DNA of 64,000 nucleotides, from positions 110,802 to 174,801 of the forward strand of contig NZ_JAFCGY010000010.1 of the NCBI RefSeq assembly GCF_016836705.1. Direction: 5' to 3'. A program made the translations under genes and the position numbers. The notes under the pieces are model-generated. The model did not search any database. It was not told where the DNA came from and saw only the letters and a program-made list of their open reading frames with translations. Of the stretch, positions 34,648 to 42,725 are shown in pieces. This DNA is from Mesorhizobium caraganae. Its GTDB lineage: Bacteria > Pseudomonadota > Alphaproteobacteria > Rhizobiales > Rhizobiaceae. Every line of letters starts with the position of its first letter. Position 1 is the stretch's first letter.

Positions 34648-35592
34648 ATGGCCCTGGTCGACGACCCATTGATTGACGAAGCGGGCTTTCGAATTTCGGA
34701 AGCCACGGCGGGCGACTTTTTCGCCCTCTTGAAGCCGCGCGTCATGTCGCTGGTGGTGTTCACGGCCTTTGTCGGCATGGTGGCGGCGCCCGTGACCGTC
34801 AACCCGCTGATAGCGATGGTCGCAATCCTGGCGATCGCCATTGGCGCCGGCGCCTCGGGCGCGCTCAACATGTGGTACGACGCTGACATCGATGCCGTGA
34901 TGAGCCGGACCGCCGGCCGCCCGGTCCCGTCCGGCCGCATCCTGCCCGGTGAAGCCCTGAGTTTCGGCCTTGTGCTGTCGGCGTTGTCGGTGATGACGCT
35001 TGGCGTGCTGGTCAATTGGCTGTCGGCGGCACTGCTCGCCTTCACCATCTTCTTCTACGCCGTCGTCTACACGATGTGGCTGAAGCGCTCGACGCCGCAG
35101 AACATCGTCATTGGCGGTGCCGCCGGCGCCATTCCGCCGGTGATCGGCTGGGCGGCGGTAACCGGAACGGTCAGCTTCGAAAGCCTCGTCCTGTTCCTGA
35201 TCATCTTCCTGTGGACGCCGCCGCATTTCTGGGCGCTGGCGCTGTTCAAGTCCGACGACTACGCCAAGGCCGGCATTCCGATGATGCCCAATGTCGCCGG
35301 CCAGGCCTCGACACGCCGCCAGATCTTTGCCTATGCGCTGATCCTTGCGCCGATCGGCGTGCTGCCCTGGGTGCTCGGTTTCACCACCGCGGGCTACGGC
35401 ATGGCTTCGCTGGCGCTCGGCGCCGGCTTTGTCTGGTATGCCTGGAAAGTGCTGCGCATGACCGATGACGACCGCGTCATGAAGCCGGCCAAGGCGCTGT
35501 TTGCCTATTCGCTGCTCTACCTGTTTGCGATCTTCGCCATCTATCTGGCCGACTGCGTCGTCGGTCGCGCTCTGGCCATCGGTGGAGCATGA
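34648..35592 (+). CDS. ctaB: Protoheme IX farnesyltransferase (heme O synthase)
   Basis: 314-residue UbiA-family membrane prenyltransferase, adding farnesyl to heme B to make heme O, precursor of heme A for the oxidase. The substrate motif appears as NMWYDADIDAVMSRTAGRPV (Asp-rich), and the second as a YTMWLKRSTPQNIVIGG region followed by LWTPPHFWALAL. Start at MALVDDPLIDE; the open frame upstream overlaps ctaD. Stop overlaps coxF (ATGA). Confidence 0.97.
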   Translation: MALVDDPLIDEAGFRISEATAGDFFALLKPRVMSLVVFTAFVGMVAAPVTVNPLIAMVAILAIAIGAGASGALNMWYDADIDAVMSRTAGRPVPSGRILPGEALSFGLVLSALSVMTLGVLVNWLSAALLAFTIFFYAVVYTMWLKRSTPQNIVIGGAAGAIPPVIGWAAVTGTVSFESLVLFLIIFLWTPPHFWALALFKSDDYAKAGIPMMPNVAGQASTRRQIFAYALILAPIGVLPWVLGFTTAGYGMASLALGAGFVWYAWKVLRMTDDDRVMKPAKALFAYSLLYLFAIFAIYLADCVVGRALAIGGA

Positions 35593-35750
35593 CCATGATC
35601 GACAAGAAGCTTGAACTGGTCACGCTGACCGAGCGCCAGCAGAAGGCGCGGCGCAACCGTTCGGCCGCGATCGGCCTGGCGCTGGCGGCGCTGGTTGTCG
35701 TTTTCTACGTCATCACCATCGTCAAATTCGGCCATACCGGATCGATGTGA
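35589..35750 (+). CDS. coxF: CoxF-like small membrane protein
   Basis: 53-residue protein starting MTMIDKKLELVTLTERQ, with one transmembrane helix (about residues 27-46) and a short C-terminal tail. Its ATG overlaps the ctaB stop as ATGA and ctaG starts eight bases after its stop. Size, topology and position between ctaB and ctaG match the small CoxF protein of rhizobial oxidase operons. It presumably assists oxidase assembly; function is not established. Confidence 0.85.
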   Translation: MTMIDKKLELVTLTERQQKARRNRSAAIGLALAALVVVFYVITIVKFGHTGSM

Positions 35751-35758
35751 GGCCGACG

Positions 35759-36385
35759 ATGACCCGCCAGACCATGACCGACCCCGGGAAGAAAAACACC
35801 AACCGCGTGGTCGCCGCCGTCTGCGTCGCCTTCTTCGGCGGCATGATCGGCATGGCCTACGCCGCGGTGCCGCTCTACAAGATGTTCTGCCAGGCCACCG
35901 GCTATGGCGGCACCACGCAGCGCGCCGAGAAGCAATATGCCGGCCGCATCCTCGACCGCGACATCACTGTACGCTTCGACGCCAACACCAATGGCATTCC
36001 CTGGCAGTTCCAGCCGGTCGCCCGCTCGGTCACCATCAAGATCGGCGAGACCACGCAGGCGCATTACAGCGCCACCAACAAGTTCGACCGCGCCGTCACC
36101 GGCCGCGCCACCTTCAACGTGCAGCCGGAGCTGGCAGGCCCTTACTTCAACAAGGTCGAGTGTTTCTGCTTCACCGACACGACACTGAAGCCCGGCGAGA
36201 CGCTGGACATGCCGGTCGTGTTCTATGTGGATCCAGACATCGTCAACGTGCCGGAACTGAAGGACTTGAAGACGATCACCCTGTCCTACACCATGTTCCC
36301 GGTCGAAAAGAACAAACCGGTCGCTTCATCGGCGCCGGACAGCACCACCAAAGTTTCAGATACCGAAGCAAATCTCGGGGGTTGA
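35759..36385 (+). CDS. ctaG: Cytochrome c oxidase assembly protein CtaG/Cox11
   Basis: 208 residues: a single N-terminal membrane anchor (about 19-40) and a periplasmic Ig-like domain that inserts copper into the CuB site of subunit I. The copper motif CFCF is in KVECFCFTDTTLKPGE, and an extra Cys near the anchor (YKMFCQATGYGG) is also conserved. ATG at 35759 chosen over GTG at 35747, which overlaps the coxF stop; GAGG lies six bases upstream. Confidence 0.96.
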   Translation: MTRQTMTDPGKKNTNRVVAAVCVAFFGGMIGMAYAAVPLYKMFCQATGYGGTTQRAEKQYAGRILDRDITVRFDANTNGIPWQFQPVARSVTIKIGETTQAHYSATNKFDRAVTGRATFNVQPELAGPYFNKVECFCFTDTTLKPGETLDMPVVFYVDPDIVNVPELKDLKTITLSYTMFPVEKNKPVASSAPDSTTKVSDTEANLGG

Positions 36386-36386
36386 T

Positions 36387-37268
36387 ATGGCAGACGCGCA
36401 CGCAAAACCACAACACGACTACCATCTCGTCAACCCGAGCCCGTGGCCCTTCCTGGGCTCCATCGGCGCGCTGGTCACAGCCGTCGGCGGCGTTGCCCTG
36501 ATGCAGTATCTCAAGAATGGCGATTTCCCGGTCTTCGGCCACAACATCGCCAATCCGTGGCTGTTCTTCATCGGCCTGGTCATCGTCCTCTACACCATGT
36601 TCGCCTGGTGGTCGGACACGATCAAGGAAGCGCATGAAGGGCATCACACGCGCGTCGTGTCGCTGCATCTGCGCTACGGCATGATCATGTTCATCGCTTC
36701 GGAAGTGATGTTCTTCGTCGCCTGGTTCTGGGCTTATTTCGATGCCAGCCTGTTTCCGGGCGAGGTGCAGCAATATGCCCGCACCGCCTTTACCGGCGGC
36801 GTCTGGCCGCCGAAGGGTCTCGAGGTCCTCGATCCCTTCCATCTGCCGCTTTACAACACCATCATCCTGCTTTTGTCGGGCACGACGGTGACCTGGGCGC
36901 ACCACTCGCTGATCCATGGCGACCGCAAAGGCCTGATTAACGGCCTGGTGCTGACCGTCGGCCTCGGCATGCTGTTCACCATGGTGCAGGCTTACGAGTA
37001 CATTCACGCGCCGTTCGGCTTCAAGGATTCCATCTATGGCGCCACCTTCTTCATGGCGACCGGCTTCCACGGCTTCCATGTGATCATCGGCACCATCTTC
37101 CTGCTGGTCTGCCTGATCCGCGCCATGAAGGGTGACTTCACGCCGAAGCAGCATTTCGGCTTCGAGGCGGCTGCCTGGTACTGGCACTTCGTCGACGTGG
37201 TCTGGCTGTTCCTGTTCAGCGCGATCTATGTCTGGGGATCGGCCGGCGCGCTGATCGAAGGCCACTGA
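36387..37268 (+). CDS. ctaE: Cytochrome c oxidase subunit III
   Basis: 293-residue membrane subunit with seven helices that stabilises subunit I and supports proton uptake. Conserved stretches include VNPSPWPFLGSIGAL, the EVMFFVAWFWAYFDASL helix with its Glu, GTTVTWAHHSL and GFHGFHVIIGT, ending WYWHFVDVVWLFLF. It starts one base after the ctaG stop region and is followed by a strong terminator that closes the operon. Confidence 0.97.
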   Translation: MADAHAKPQHDYHLVNPSPWPFLGSIGALVTAVGGVALMQYLKNGDFPVFGHNIANPWLFFIGLVIVLYTMFAWWSDTIKEAHEGHHTRVVSLHLRYGMIMFIASEVMFFVAWFWAYFDASLFPGEVQQYARTAFTGGVWPPKGLEVLDPFHLPLYNTIILLLSGTTVTWAHHSLIHGDRKGLINGLVLTVGLGMLFTMVQAYEYIHAPFGFKDSIYGATFFMATGFHGFHVIIGTIFLLVCLIRAMKGDFTPKQHFGFEAAAWYWHFVDVVWLFLFSAIYVWGSAGALIEGH

Positions 37269-37303
37269 CGGCTTTCATCGGGGAATCAATCCCAAGGAAT
37301 CAG

Positions 37304-37341
37304 AAAGGCGGCCGCGGCAATGCGGCCGCCTTTCTTCTTTT
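37304..37341 (+). terminator. Rho-independent terminator of the oxidase operon
   Basis: Perfect 12-bp GC-rich stem, AAAGGCGGCCGC (37304-37315) with GCGGCCGCCTTT (37322-37333), loop GGCAAT, followed by a pyrimidine run CTTCTTTTT. Confidence 0.9.
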
Positions 37342-37515
37342 TGGCGCCCATCCATGGTCTGCGGTTTCGGCTGGCTGGGCTGGCTGCTTCAATTGGTCGA
37401 CTGGACCGATGGCTGCATTGGGGTTACCGACTTCGACTGGATGAAATCTGGGCTATGGTGCCGGATGGAACGCCGATCGAAATTGAGCCGTAGAACATGA
37501 GCGAAGACACTATCC

Positions 37516-37902
37516 ATGAGTGAAGATAGGGCGATCTGGCCACCCATCGAGCCGATTTCGGCCGGCCTGCACGGCCGGTGTCCGCGTTGCGGCGAAGGGC
37601 GGCTGTTCTTCGGCTTCCTGACCGTCGGCAAGCGCTGCATGAATTGCGGCCTCGACTATTCCTATGCCGATGCCGGCGATGGCCCGGCCGTGTTCGTCAT
37701 CCTGATCATCGGCTTCATCATCGTTGGGCTGGCGCTGTGGGTGGAAGTGACGCTGAGCCCGCCGCTCTGGCTGCATTTCATCATCTGGATACCGCTGGCG
37801 GTGGCGCTTTGTCTGACGGCGCTGAGGCTGATCAAAGGCGTGCTGCTGACGCTGCAATACACCAACAAGGCTGCTGAAGGCCGGCTGGACCACGAGCAAT
37901 GA
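37516..37902 (+). CDS. DUF983 membrane protein
   Basis: 128 residues. A cytosolic zinc-ribbon-like start (GRCPRCGEGRLFFGFLTVGK followed by CMNCGLDY) precedes two transmembrane helices (about 55-77 and 83-105). DUF983 proteins sit beside oxidase assembly genes in Rhizobiales, and this one overlaps SURF1 by four bases, so a role in oxidase biogenesis is likely by context. A similar start at 37498 (ATG AGC GAA GAC) is soon terminated. Confidence 0.9.
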   Translation: MSEDRAIWPPIEPISAGLHGRCPRCGEGRLFFGFLTVGKRCMNCGLDYSYADAGDGPAVFVILIIGFIIVGLALWVEVTLSPPLWLHFIIWIPLAVALCLTALRLIKGVLLTLQYTNKAAEGRLDHEQ

Positions 37903-38654
37903 GCGAGGCGCTGGCCAAAACCACCGGCCGTTCGCGGCCGAAGACGGCGTTGCTGCTCGGCCTCGGCCTGGTGCTGTTCGTCATCCTGCTGGGGCTAGGC
38001 ACCTGGCAGGTGCAGCGCCTGCACTGGAAGGAAGGCCTGCTGGCGACCATCGACCAGCGCACCCACTCGGCGCCACGGCCACTGGCGGACGTCGAGAAGG
38101 AATTCGCCGCCACCGGCGATGTCGACTACACGCCGGTCACCGTCAGCGGGACGTTCCTGCATTCCGGCGAGCGGCATTTCTACGCCACCTGGGACGGTGA
38201 CGCCGGCTTCAATGTCTACACGCCGCTGACGCTCGACGATGGCCGCTTCGTGCTGATCAACCGCGGCTTCGTGCCCTACGATCTCAAGGACGCCGCCAAA
38301 CGCCCGCAAGGGCAGGTGACGGGCAAGGTGACGGTCACCGGCTTGGCGCGCAATCCGCTGCCGGCAAAGCCGTCGATGATGCTGCCCGACAACGATGTGG
38401 CCAAGAACATCTTCTACTGGAAGGACCGCGACGTCATGGCGGCAAGCGCCGGCCTGCCCGCGGGTGCCGTGCTGGTGCCGATCTTCATCGACGCCGACAA
38501 GACGCCGAACCCCGGTGGGCTGCCGGTCGGCGGCATCACCATCATCGATCTGCCGAACTCGCATTTGCAATATGCGTTCACTTGGTATGGCCTTGCCGCC
38601 GCCCTTGCCGCGGTTCTCGTCATCAGGTTGCGCCGCCCGGCAAAGCCTGAATGA
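37899..38654 (+). CDS. SURF1-family cytochrome oxidase assembly protein
   Basis: 251 residues with an N-terminal and a C-terminal transmembrane helix (about 20-38 and 225-243) flanking a periplasmic domain. Family motifs GTWQVQRLHWKEGLL, VLINRGFVPYDLKD and NSHLQYAFTWYGLAAAL are present. SURF1 binds heme A and aids its insertion into subunit I. The operon ends here, followed by two palindromic repeats. Confidence 0.95.
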   Translation: MSEALAKTTGRSRPKTALLLGLGLVLFVILLGLGTWQVQRLHWKEGLLATIDQRTHSAPRPLADVEKEFAATGDVDYTPVTVSGTFLHSGERHFYATWDGDAGFNVYTPLTLDDGRFVLINRGFVPYDLKDAAKRPQGQVTGKVTVTGLARNPLPAKPSMMLPDNDVAKNIFYWKDRDVMAASAGLPAGAVLVPIFIDADKTPNPGGLPVGGITIIDLPNSHLQYAFTWYGLAAALAAVLVIRLRRPAKPE

Positions 38655-38656
38655 TA

Positions 38657-38700
38657 TTACAGCGCCGCGCGTCCTTTTGGACGCGCAAAGGACGCTGTAA
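38657..38700. repeat. Palindromic intergenic repeat after SURF1
   Basis: Outer arms TTACAGCG and CGCTGTAA, inner arms GCGCGTCC and GGACGCGC with a TTTT loop. Begins two bases after the SURF1 stop; probably a dispersed REP-like unit that can act as transcript end. Confidence 0.8.
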
Positions 38701-38713
38701 CACTTTTGGTTTG

Positions 38714-38761
38714 GCGCATGATCCTTTCCGAAAATCGATTCCGATTTTCGGGGTCATGCGC
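38714..38761. repeat. Second palindromic repeat, different family
   Basis: Outer arms GCGCATGA and TCATGCGC, inner arms CCGAAAATCG and CGATTTTCGG around a short loop. Lies 13 bases after the previous element. Confidence 0.8.
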
Positions 38762-38769
38762 TGCTGCCC

Positions 38770-38798
38770 TTGACAGGGCAGGGGTGCACACCTCATTT
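38770..38798 (+). promoter_or_regulatory. Candidate ispH promoter
   Basis: Perfect -35 TTGACA (38770-38775); the hexamer 17 bases later is TCATTT, a poor -10. Position after the two repeats fits a new transcription unit starting at ispH. Confidence 0.35.
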
Positions 38799-38825
38799 CG
38801 CCTCTGAACAACCGGCCCGGATTAG

Positions 38826-39836
38826 ATGCTTCACACCAAGACCAAGCCTCCTTTGACGATCCGGCTCTGCCAGCCGCGCGGCTTTTGCGCCGGCGTCGAC
38901 CGCGCCATCCAGATCGTCGTGCTGGCGCTGAAGAAATACGGCGCGCCGGTCTATGTCCGCCACGAGATCGTGCATAACCGCTATGTCGTCGAAGGCCTGC
39001 AAAGCCTCGGCGCGGTGTTCATCGAGGAACTGTCGGAGATCCCGCCCGAGCATCGCAAGTCGCCTGTGGTGTTTTCGGCCCATGGCGTGCCGAAATCGGT
39101 GCCGGCCGACGCCCAGGCGCGCGAACTCTTCTATCTCGACGCCACCTGTCCGCTGGTGTCGAAGGTGCACAAGCAGGCGATGCGCCACCAGCGACTCGGC
39201 CGCCATGTGCTTCTGATCGGCCATGCCGGCCATCCCGAGGTGATCGGCACGATGGGCCAGCTGGCGGAAGGCGCCGTGACGCTGATCGAGACAGAAGCCG
39301 ACGCCGCTACCTTTGCGCCGGCCAACCCTGAGGCGCTCGGCTTCGTCACCCAGACGACGCTGTCGGTCGAAGACACCGCCGGCATCATCCGGGCGCTGCA
39401 GGAGCGTTTCCCGCAATTGCATGCGCCGGCCGCCGAATCGATCTGCTACGCCACCACCAACCGCCAGGAAGCGGTCAAGGACACCGCCGCCGGCGCCGAT
39501 CTCTATCTGATCGTCGGCGCGCCGAATTCTTCCAATTCGCGCCGACTTGTCGAAGTGGCGGAGCGCGCCGGCGCCACCATGTCGCTTCTCGTACAGCGCG
39601 CTTCCGAAATTCCGTGGAATGACATCGCTGACATCTCGACGCTCGGCCTGTCGGCCGGCGCGTCGGCGCCGGAGATCATCGTCGACGAGATCATCGACGC
39701 TTTCCGCCAGCGCTTCGAGGTGACCATCGATCTTGCGATCACCGCGACCGAAACGGAGGATTTTCCAGTCATGCGGGTTCTGCGCGATGTCGAACTGACG
39801 CGGGCCGATATGGCCTTCGTCAACGGAGCCGCGTGA
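38826..39836 (+). CDS. ispH: 4-hydroxy-3-methylbut-2-enyl diphosphate reductase
   Basis: 336-residue iron-sulfur enzyme, the last step of the MEP pathway, yielding isopentenyl and dimethylallyl diphosphates. The three cluster cysteines are in PRGFCAGVDRAI, DATCPLVSKVH and SICYATTNRQ; VVFSAHGVPKSV and LIVGAPNSSNSRRLVEVA are substrate-binding segments. First gene of a probable unit with thrB (7-base gap) and rnhA. Confidence 0.97.
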   Translation: MLHTKTKPPLTIRLCQPRGFCAGVDRAIQIVVLALKKYGAPVYVRHEIVHNRYVVEGLQSLGAVFIEELSEIPPEHRKSPVVFSAHGVPKSVPADAQARELFYLDATCPLVSKVHKQAMRHQRLGRHVLLIGHAGHPEVIGTMGQLAEGAVTLIETEADAATFAPANPEALGFVTQTTLSVEDTAGIIRALQERFPQLHAPAAESICYATTNRQEAVKDTAAGADLYLIVGAPNSSNSRRLVEVAERAGATMSLLVQRASEIPWNDIADISTLGLSAGASAPEIIVDEIIDAFRQRFEVTIDLAITATETEDFPVMRVLRDVELTRADMAFVNGAA

Positions 39837-39843
39837 ACAGCCC

Positions 39844-40806
39844 ATGGCGGTCTACACCGATGTCAACGAGGGCGAACTCGGCGCGTTCCTCAGGGCTTAT
39901 CCGGTCGGCGAACTCTTGTCCTACAAGGGCATTGCCGAAGGCACCGAGAATTCGAATTTTCTGCTGCACACATCGAGCGGCTCCTACATCCTCACGCTCT
40001 ACGAAAAGCGCGTCGACAAGGCCGACCTGCCGTTCTTCCTCGGTCTGATGGGCCATCTCGCCCGCAAAGGCATTTCCTGCCCGCTGCCGGTAACCGCGCA
40101 TGACGGCACTGTCATCGGCACGCTGGCTGGCCGCCCGGCGGTCATCATCACCTTTCTCGAAGGCCTGTCGCTGCGGCGGCCGACAGCGGCGCATTGCGGC
40201 GAAGTCGGCAAGGCACTGGCCGCCCTGCATCTCGCCGGCCAGGATTTTGCGATGACGCGCGACAACGCGCTGGCCATCGACGGCTGGCGCAAGCTCTGGA
40301 ACGCCTCACGCGAGCGCGCCGATGAGGTCGAGCCGGGACTGGCCGCCGAGGTGGACGCCGATTTCACCGATCTCGAACGCCATTGGCCGCAGGGCCTGCC
40401 GGCGGGCATCATCCATGCCGACCTGTTCCCGGACAATGTCTTCTTCCTCGGCGAAAAACTGTCGGGCCTGATCGACTTCTATTTCGCCTGCAACGACCTC
40501 TACGCCTATGACGTCGCCACCTGCCTCAACGCCTGGTGTTTCGAGAAGGATTTCTCCTTCAATCTGACCAAGGGCACGGCGCTGCTGGCCGGCTATCAGA
40601 GCGTGCGGCCCTTGAGCGATGGTGAGAAGGCGGCGCTGCCGATGCTGGCGCGCGGCTCGGCGCTGCGCTTCATGCTGACCCGGCTCTATGACTGGCTGAC
40701 CGTTCCCGATGGCGGGCTGGTCATGAAGCGCGATCCGACCGAATATATCCGCCGCATGCGCTTCCACCGCGCCATCAGGTCACCTTCGGAATATGGACTG
40801 ACATGA
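39844..40806 (+). CDS. thrB: Homoserine kinase (aminoglycoside-phosphotransferase fold)
   Basis: 320 residues of the ThrB2 type, phosphorylating homoserine in threonine synthesis. It starts MAVYTDVNEGELGAFLRAY, has GIAEGTENSNFLLHTSSG near the nucleotide site, the Brenner-type catalytic loop IIHADLFPDNVFF and the following LIDFYFACNDLYAYD. The stop overlaps rnhA as ATGA. thrC is in this window, 10 kb away on the other strand. Confidence 0.95.
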   Translation: MAVYTDVNEGELGAFLRAYPVGELLSYKGIAEGTENSNFLLHTSSGSYILTLYEKRVDKADLPFFLGLMGHLARKGISCPLPVTAHDGTVIGTLAGRPAVIITFLEGLSLRRPTAAHCGEVGKALAALHLAGQDFAMTRDNALAIDGWRKLWNASRERADEVEPGLAAEVDADFTDLERHWPQGLPAGIIHADLFPDNVFFLGEKLSGLIDFYFACNDLYAYDVATCLNAWCFEKDFSFNLTKGTALLAGYQSVRPLSDGEKAALPMLARGSALRFMLTRLYDWLTVPDGGLVMKRDPTEYIRRMRFHRAIRSPSEYGLT

Positions 40807-41348
40807 CCAAGCAGGTTGAAATCTTCACCGACGGCGCCTGCTCGGGCAATCCCGGTCCCGGCGGCTGGGGCGCCATCCTGCGCTTCAACGGCAAGACCAA
40901 GGAATTGTCGGGCGGCGAGGCTGAGACCACCAACAACCGCATGGAACTGCTGGCCGCCATTTCGGCACTGAATGCGCTGAAGGAGCCGTGCGCCGTCGAG
41001 CTTCACACCGACAGCAAATATGTCATGGACGGCATCTCGAAGTGGATCCATGGCTGGAAGAAGAACGGCTGGAAGACCGCCGACAAGAAGCCGGTCAAGA
41101 ACGGTGAGCTCTGGCAGGCGCTGGACGAGGCCAACCGGCGTCACAAGGTGACCTGGAACTGGGTCAAGGGCCATGCCGGCCACACCGAGAACGAACGCGC
41201 CGACGAACTCGCAAGGGAAGGCATGGCGCCGTTCAAGAAGGGCTCGGCCGCATCTGCAACCCCGAAGCCTGCAGCCGCGCTGAGGCCGGCCGCGCCGGCC
41301 AAGCAGCCGGCGACCCCAAGAGCGCGGCGCTCGACCCAGAGCTATTGA
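40803..41348 (+). CDS. rnhA: Ribonuclease HI
   Basis: 181 residues. The first 145 or so form a complete RNase HI: catalytic Asp in FTDGACSGNPGPGGWG, Glu in NRMELLAA, Asp in HTDSKYVMDG, and the last Asp in NERADELAREG. It removes RNA from RNA-DNA hybrids. The C-terminal 35 residues are an Ala/Pro/Lys-rich extension, probably disordered and not needed for catalysis. Confidence 0.96.
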   Translation: MTKQVEIFTDGACSGNPGPGGWGAILRFNGKTKELSGGEAETTNNRMELLAAISALNALKEPCAVELHTDSKYVMDGISKWIHGWKKNGWKTADKKPVKNGELWQALDEANRRHKVTWNWVKGHAGHTENERADELAREGMAPFKKGSAASATPKPAAALRPAAPAKQPATPRARRSTQSY

Positions 41349-41378
41349 GTTTAGGCTTCCCGGCAGGAAACCTCACCC

Positions 41379-41954
41379 GTGCCGATTGCATACTACATCA
41401 CCCATCCCCAGGTTCAGATCGATGCCAACGTTCCCGTGCCGGAATGGGGACTGTCCGAGATCGGACGGGCGAGGGCGTTGGCCATGCTCGAGCAGCCATG
41501 GGTCGGCTCGATCCGGCGTGTCGTCTCGTCGGCGGAGCGCAAGGCGATAGAAACCGCTGAGATACTGGCCAGGCAGCTTGGCCTCACGGTCGAGGTGCGC
41601 GAACGCATGCATGAGAACGACCGCTCGGCAACCGGCTTCCTGCCACCGCCGGAGTTTGAGGCAGTCGCCGACCGGTTCTTCGCCAATCCGCACAAAAGCA
41701 TTCGCGGTTGGGAGCGTGCCATCGATGCCCAGCAGCGCATTGTGAGCGAGGTCGAGGCTGTACTAGACGCCGCCGTTGGCGGCGACATTGCTTTCGTCGG
41801 CCATGGTGGCGTCGGAACGCTGCTGCTGCTTTCACTCAGCAATCGCCAGATCAGCCGCGAGGCGGATCAGCCGGCCGGCGGCGGCAACTATTTCGCCTAT
41901 GATATCGGCGCGCGCAGCATCCTCCACGGATGGCGACCGATCGACGGCCGCTGA
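41379..41954 (+). CDS. Histidine phosphatase-like protein with altered RHG motif
   Basis: 191 residues with the fold signature of the histidine phosphatase superfamily: EIGRARALAML, VVSSAERKAIETAEIL, an acidic MHENDRS region and FVGHGGVGTLLL with the second His. The N-terminal motif reads YYITHPQV, so the phospho-accepting His is kept but the preceding Arg, which binds phosphate in RHG enzymes, is Thr. Activity may be changed. Start is GTG with AGGAAA upstream. It lies 30 bases after rnhA. Confidence 0.82.
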   Translation: MPIAYYITHPQVQIDANVPVPEWGLSEIGRARALAMLEQPWVGSIRRVVSSAERKAIETAEILARQLGLTVEVRERMHENDRSATGFLPPPEFEAVADRFFANPHKSIRGWERAIDAQQRIVSEVEAVLDAAVGGDIAFVGHGGVGTLLLLSLSNRQISREADQPAGGGNYFAYDIGARSILHGWRPIDGR

Positions 41955-41992
41955 TACGGCCAGAAGCGGCAATCCGCAGTGCAGCAATCGGA

Positions 41993-42021
41993 TTGTTGGG
42001 GAGGAGCAAAAGGAGTATTAT
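41993..42021 (+). promoter_or_regulatory. Promoter of the parDE pair
   Basis: TTGTTG (41993-41998) and TATTAT (42016-42021) are exactly 17 bases apart, about 30 bases before the antitoxin start, which has GAGGAA upstream. Confidence 0.55.
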
Positions 42022-42050
42022 TTACTACCTTAGAGGAAGAGTAAGATCCT

Positions 42051-42332
42051 ATGGCAAACGTGGAAAAGATAAGCGTGGCCGTGACGCCGCAACAGGCGGC
42101 GACCATGCGCGAGGCAGTGGAAGCGGGTGAATACGCCACCACGAGTGAGATCGTGCGCGAGGCGATGCGTGATTGGCTCACCAAGCGCGAGCTTCGACAA
42201 GAGGACGTGCGCCGGCTGCGTCAGCTATGGGATGAAGGCAAGGCAAGCGGGAAGCCGGAGCCTGTAGACTTTGACGCGCTGAGAAAGGAAGCTCGACAGC
42301 GGCTGGTGAAAGCCTCGTCGAATGGCCGCTAG
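42051..42332 (+). CDS. parD: ParD-family antitoxin
   Basis: 93 residues with a ribbon-helix-helix start (EKISVAVTPQQAATMREAVE, YATTSEIVREAMRDWL) typical of ParD/CopG antitoxins and a charged C-terminal half that binds the toxin. It overlaps the toxin gene by 11 bases. Likely represses its own promoter through the ribbon-helix-helix domain. Confidence 0.93.
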   Translation: MANVEKISVAVTPQQAATMREAVEAGEYATTSEIVREAMRDWLTKRELRQEDVRRLRQLWDEGKASGKPEPVDFDALRKEARQRLVKASSNGR

Positions 42333-42633
42333 GGTAGTCTGGTCGCCAGCGGCCAGAGCTGACCTGATTGACATCTATCTGACAATAGGCGGCGAAAGCC
42401 TTCGAGAAGCCGACCGCTACTACGACCGGCTGGAGACGCGGGCCATGCAATTGGCCGATCAGCCACGCATGGGCGTGAGGCGACCCGACATCCGTCCCTC
42501 AACCCGAATGCTGGTCGAGGCGCCGTTCCTGCTGCTTTACGAAACGATCCCGGATACAGACGACGGCTTAGTCGAGTGCGTCGAGATAGTGCGCGTCGTG
42601 GACGGGCGAAGAGACTTGCGCCATCTGTTCTGA
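42322..42633 (+). CDS. parE: ParE/RelE-superfamily toxin
   Basis: 103 residues with the ParE pattern: VVWSPAARADLIDIYLTIG, ADRYYDRLETRAMQLADQP, RMGVRRPDI and a closing VEIVRVVDGRRDLRHLF. ParE toxins inhibit gyrase. The second complete toxin-antitoxin pair in the window. Confidence 0.93.
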   Translation: MAARVVWSPAARADLIDIYLTIGGESLREADRYYDRLETRAMQLADQPRMGVRRPDIRPSTRMLVEAPFLLLYETIPDTDDGLVECVEIVRVVDGRRDLRHLF

Positions 42634-42725
42634 CCAGAAGCCAGCAATTCTAGGCTTTGGCTTAAAGTCGATTTCATCCCTGGGTGATAGAACGGCGCAA
42701 TCGACCTTGGCGATGAGGCGCGGCG

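Noticed and set aside
38793..39845. 350-codon open frame antisense to ispH
   Set aside because: Shadow of a highly conserved gene with no ribosome site or recognisable domain.
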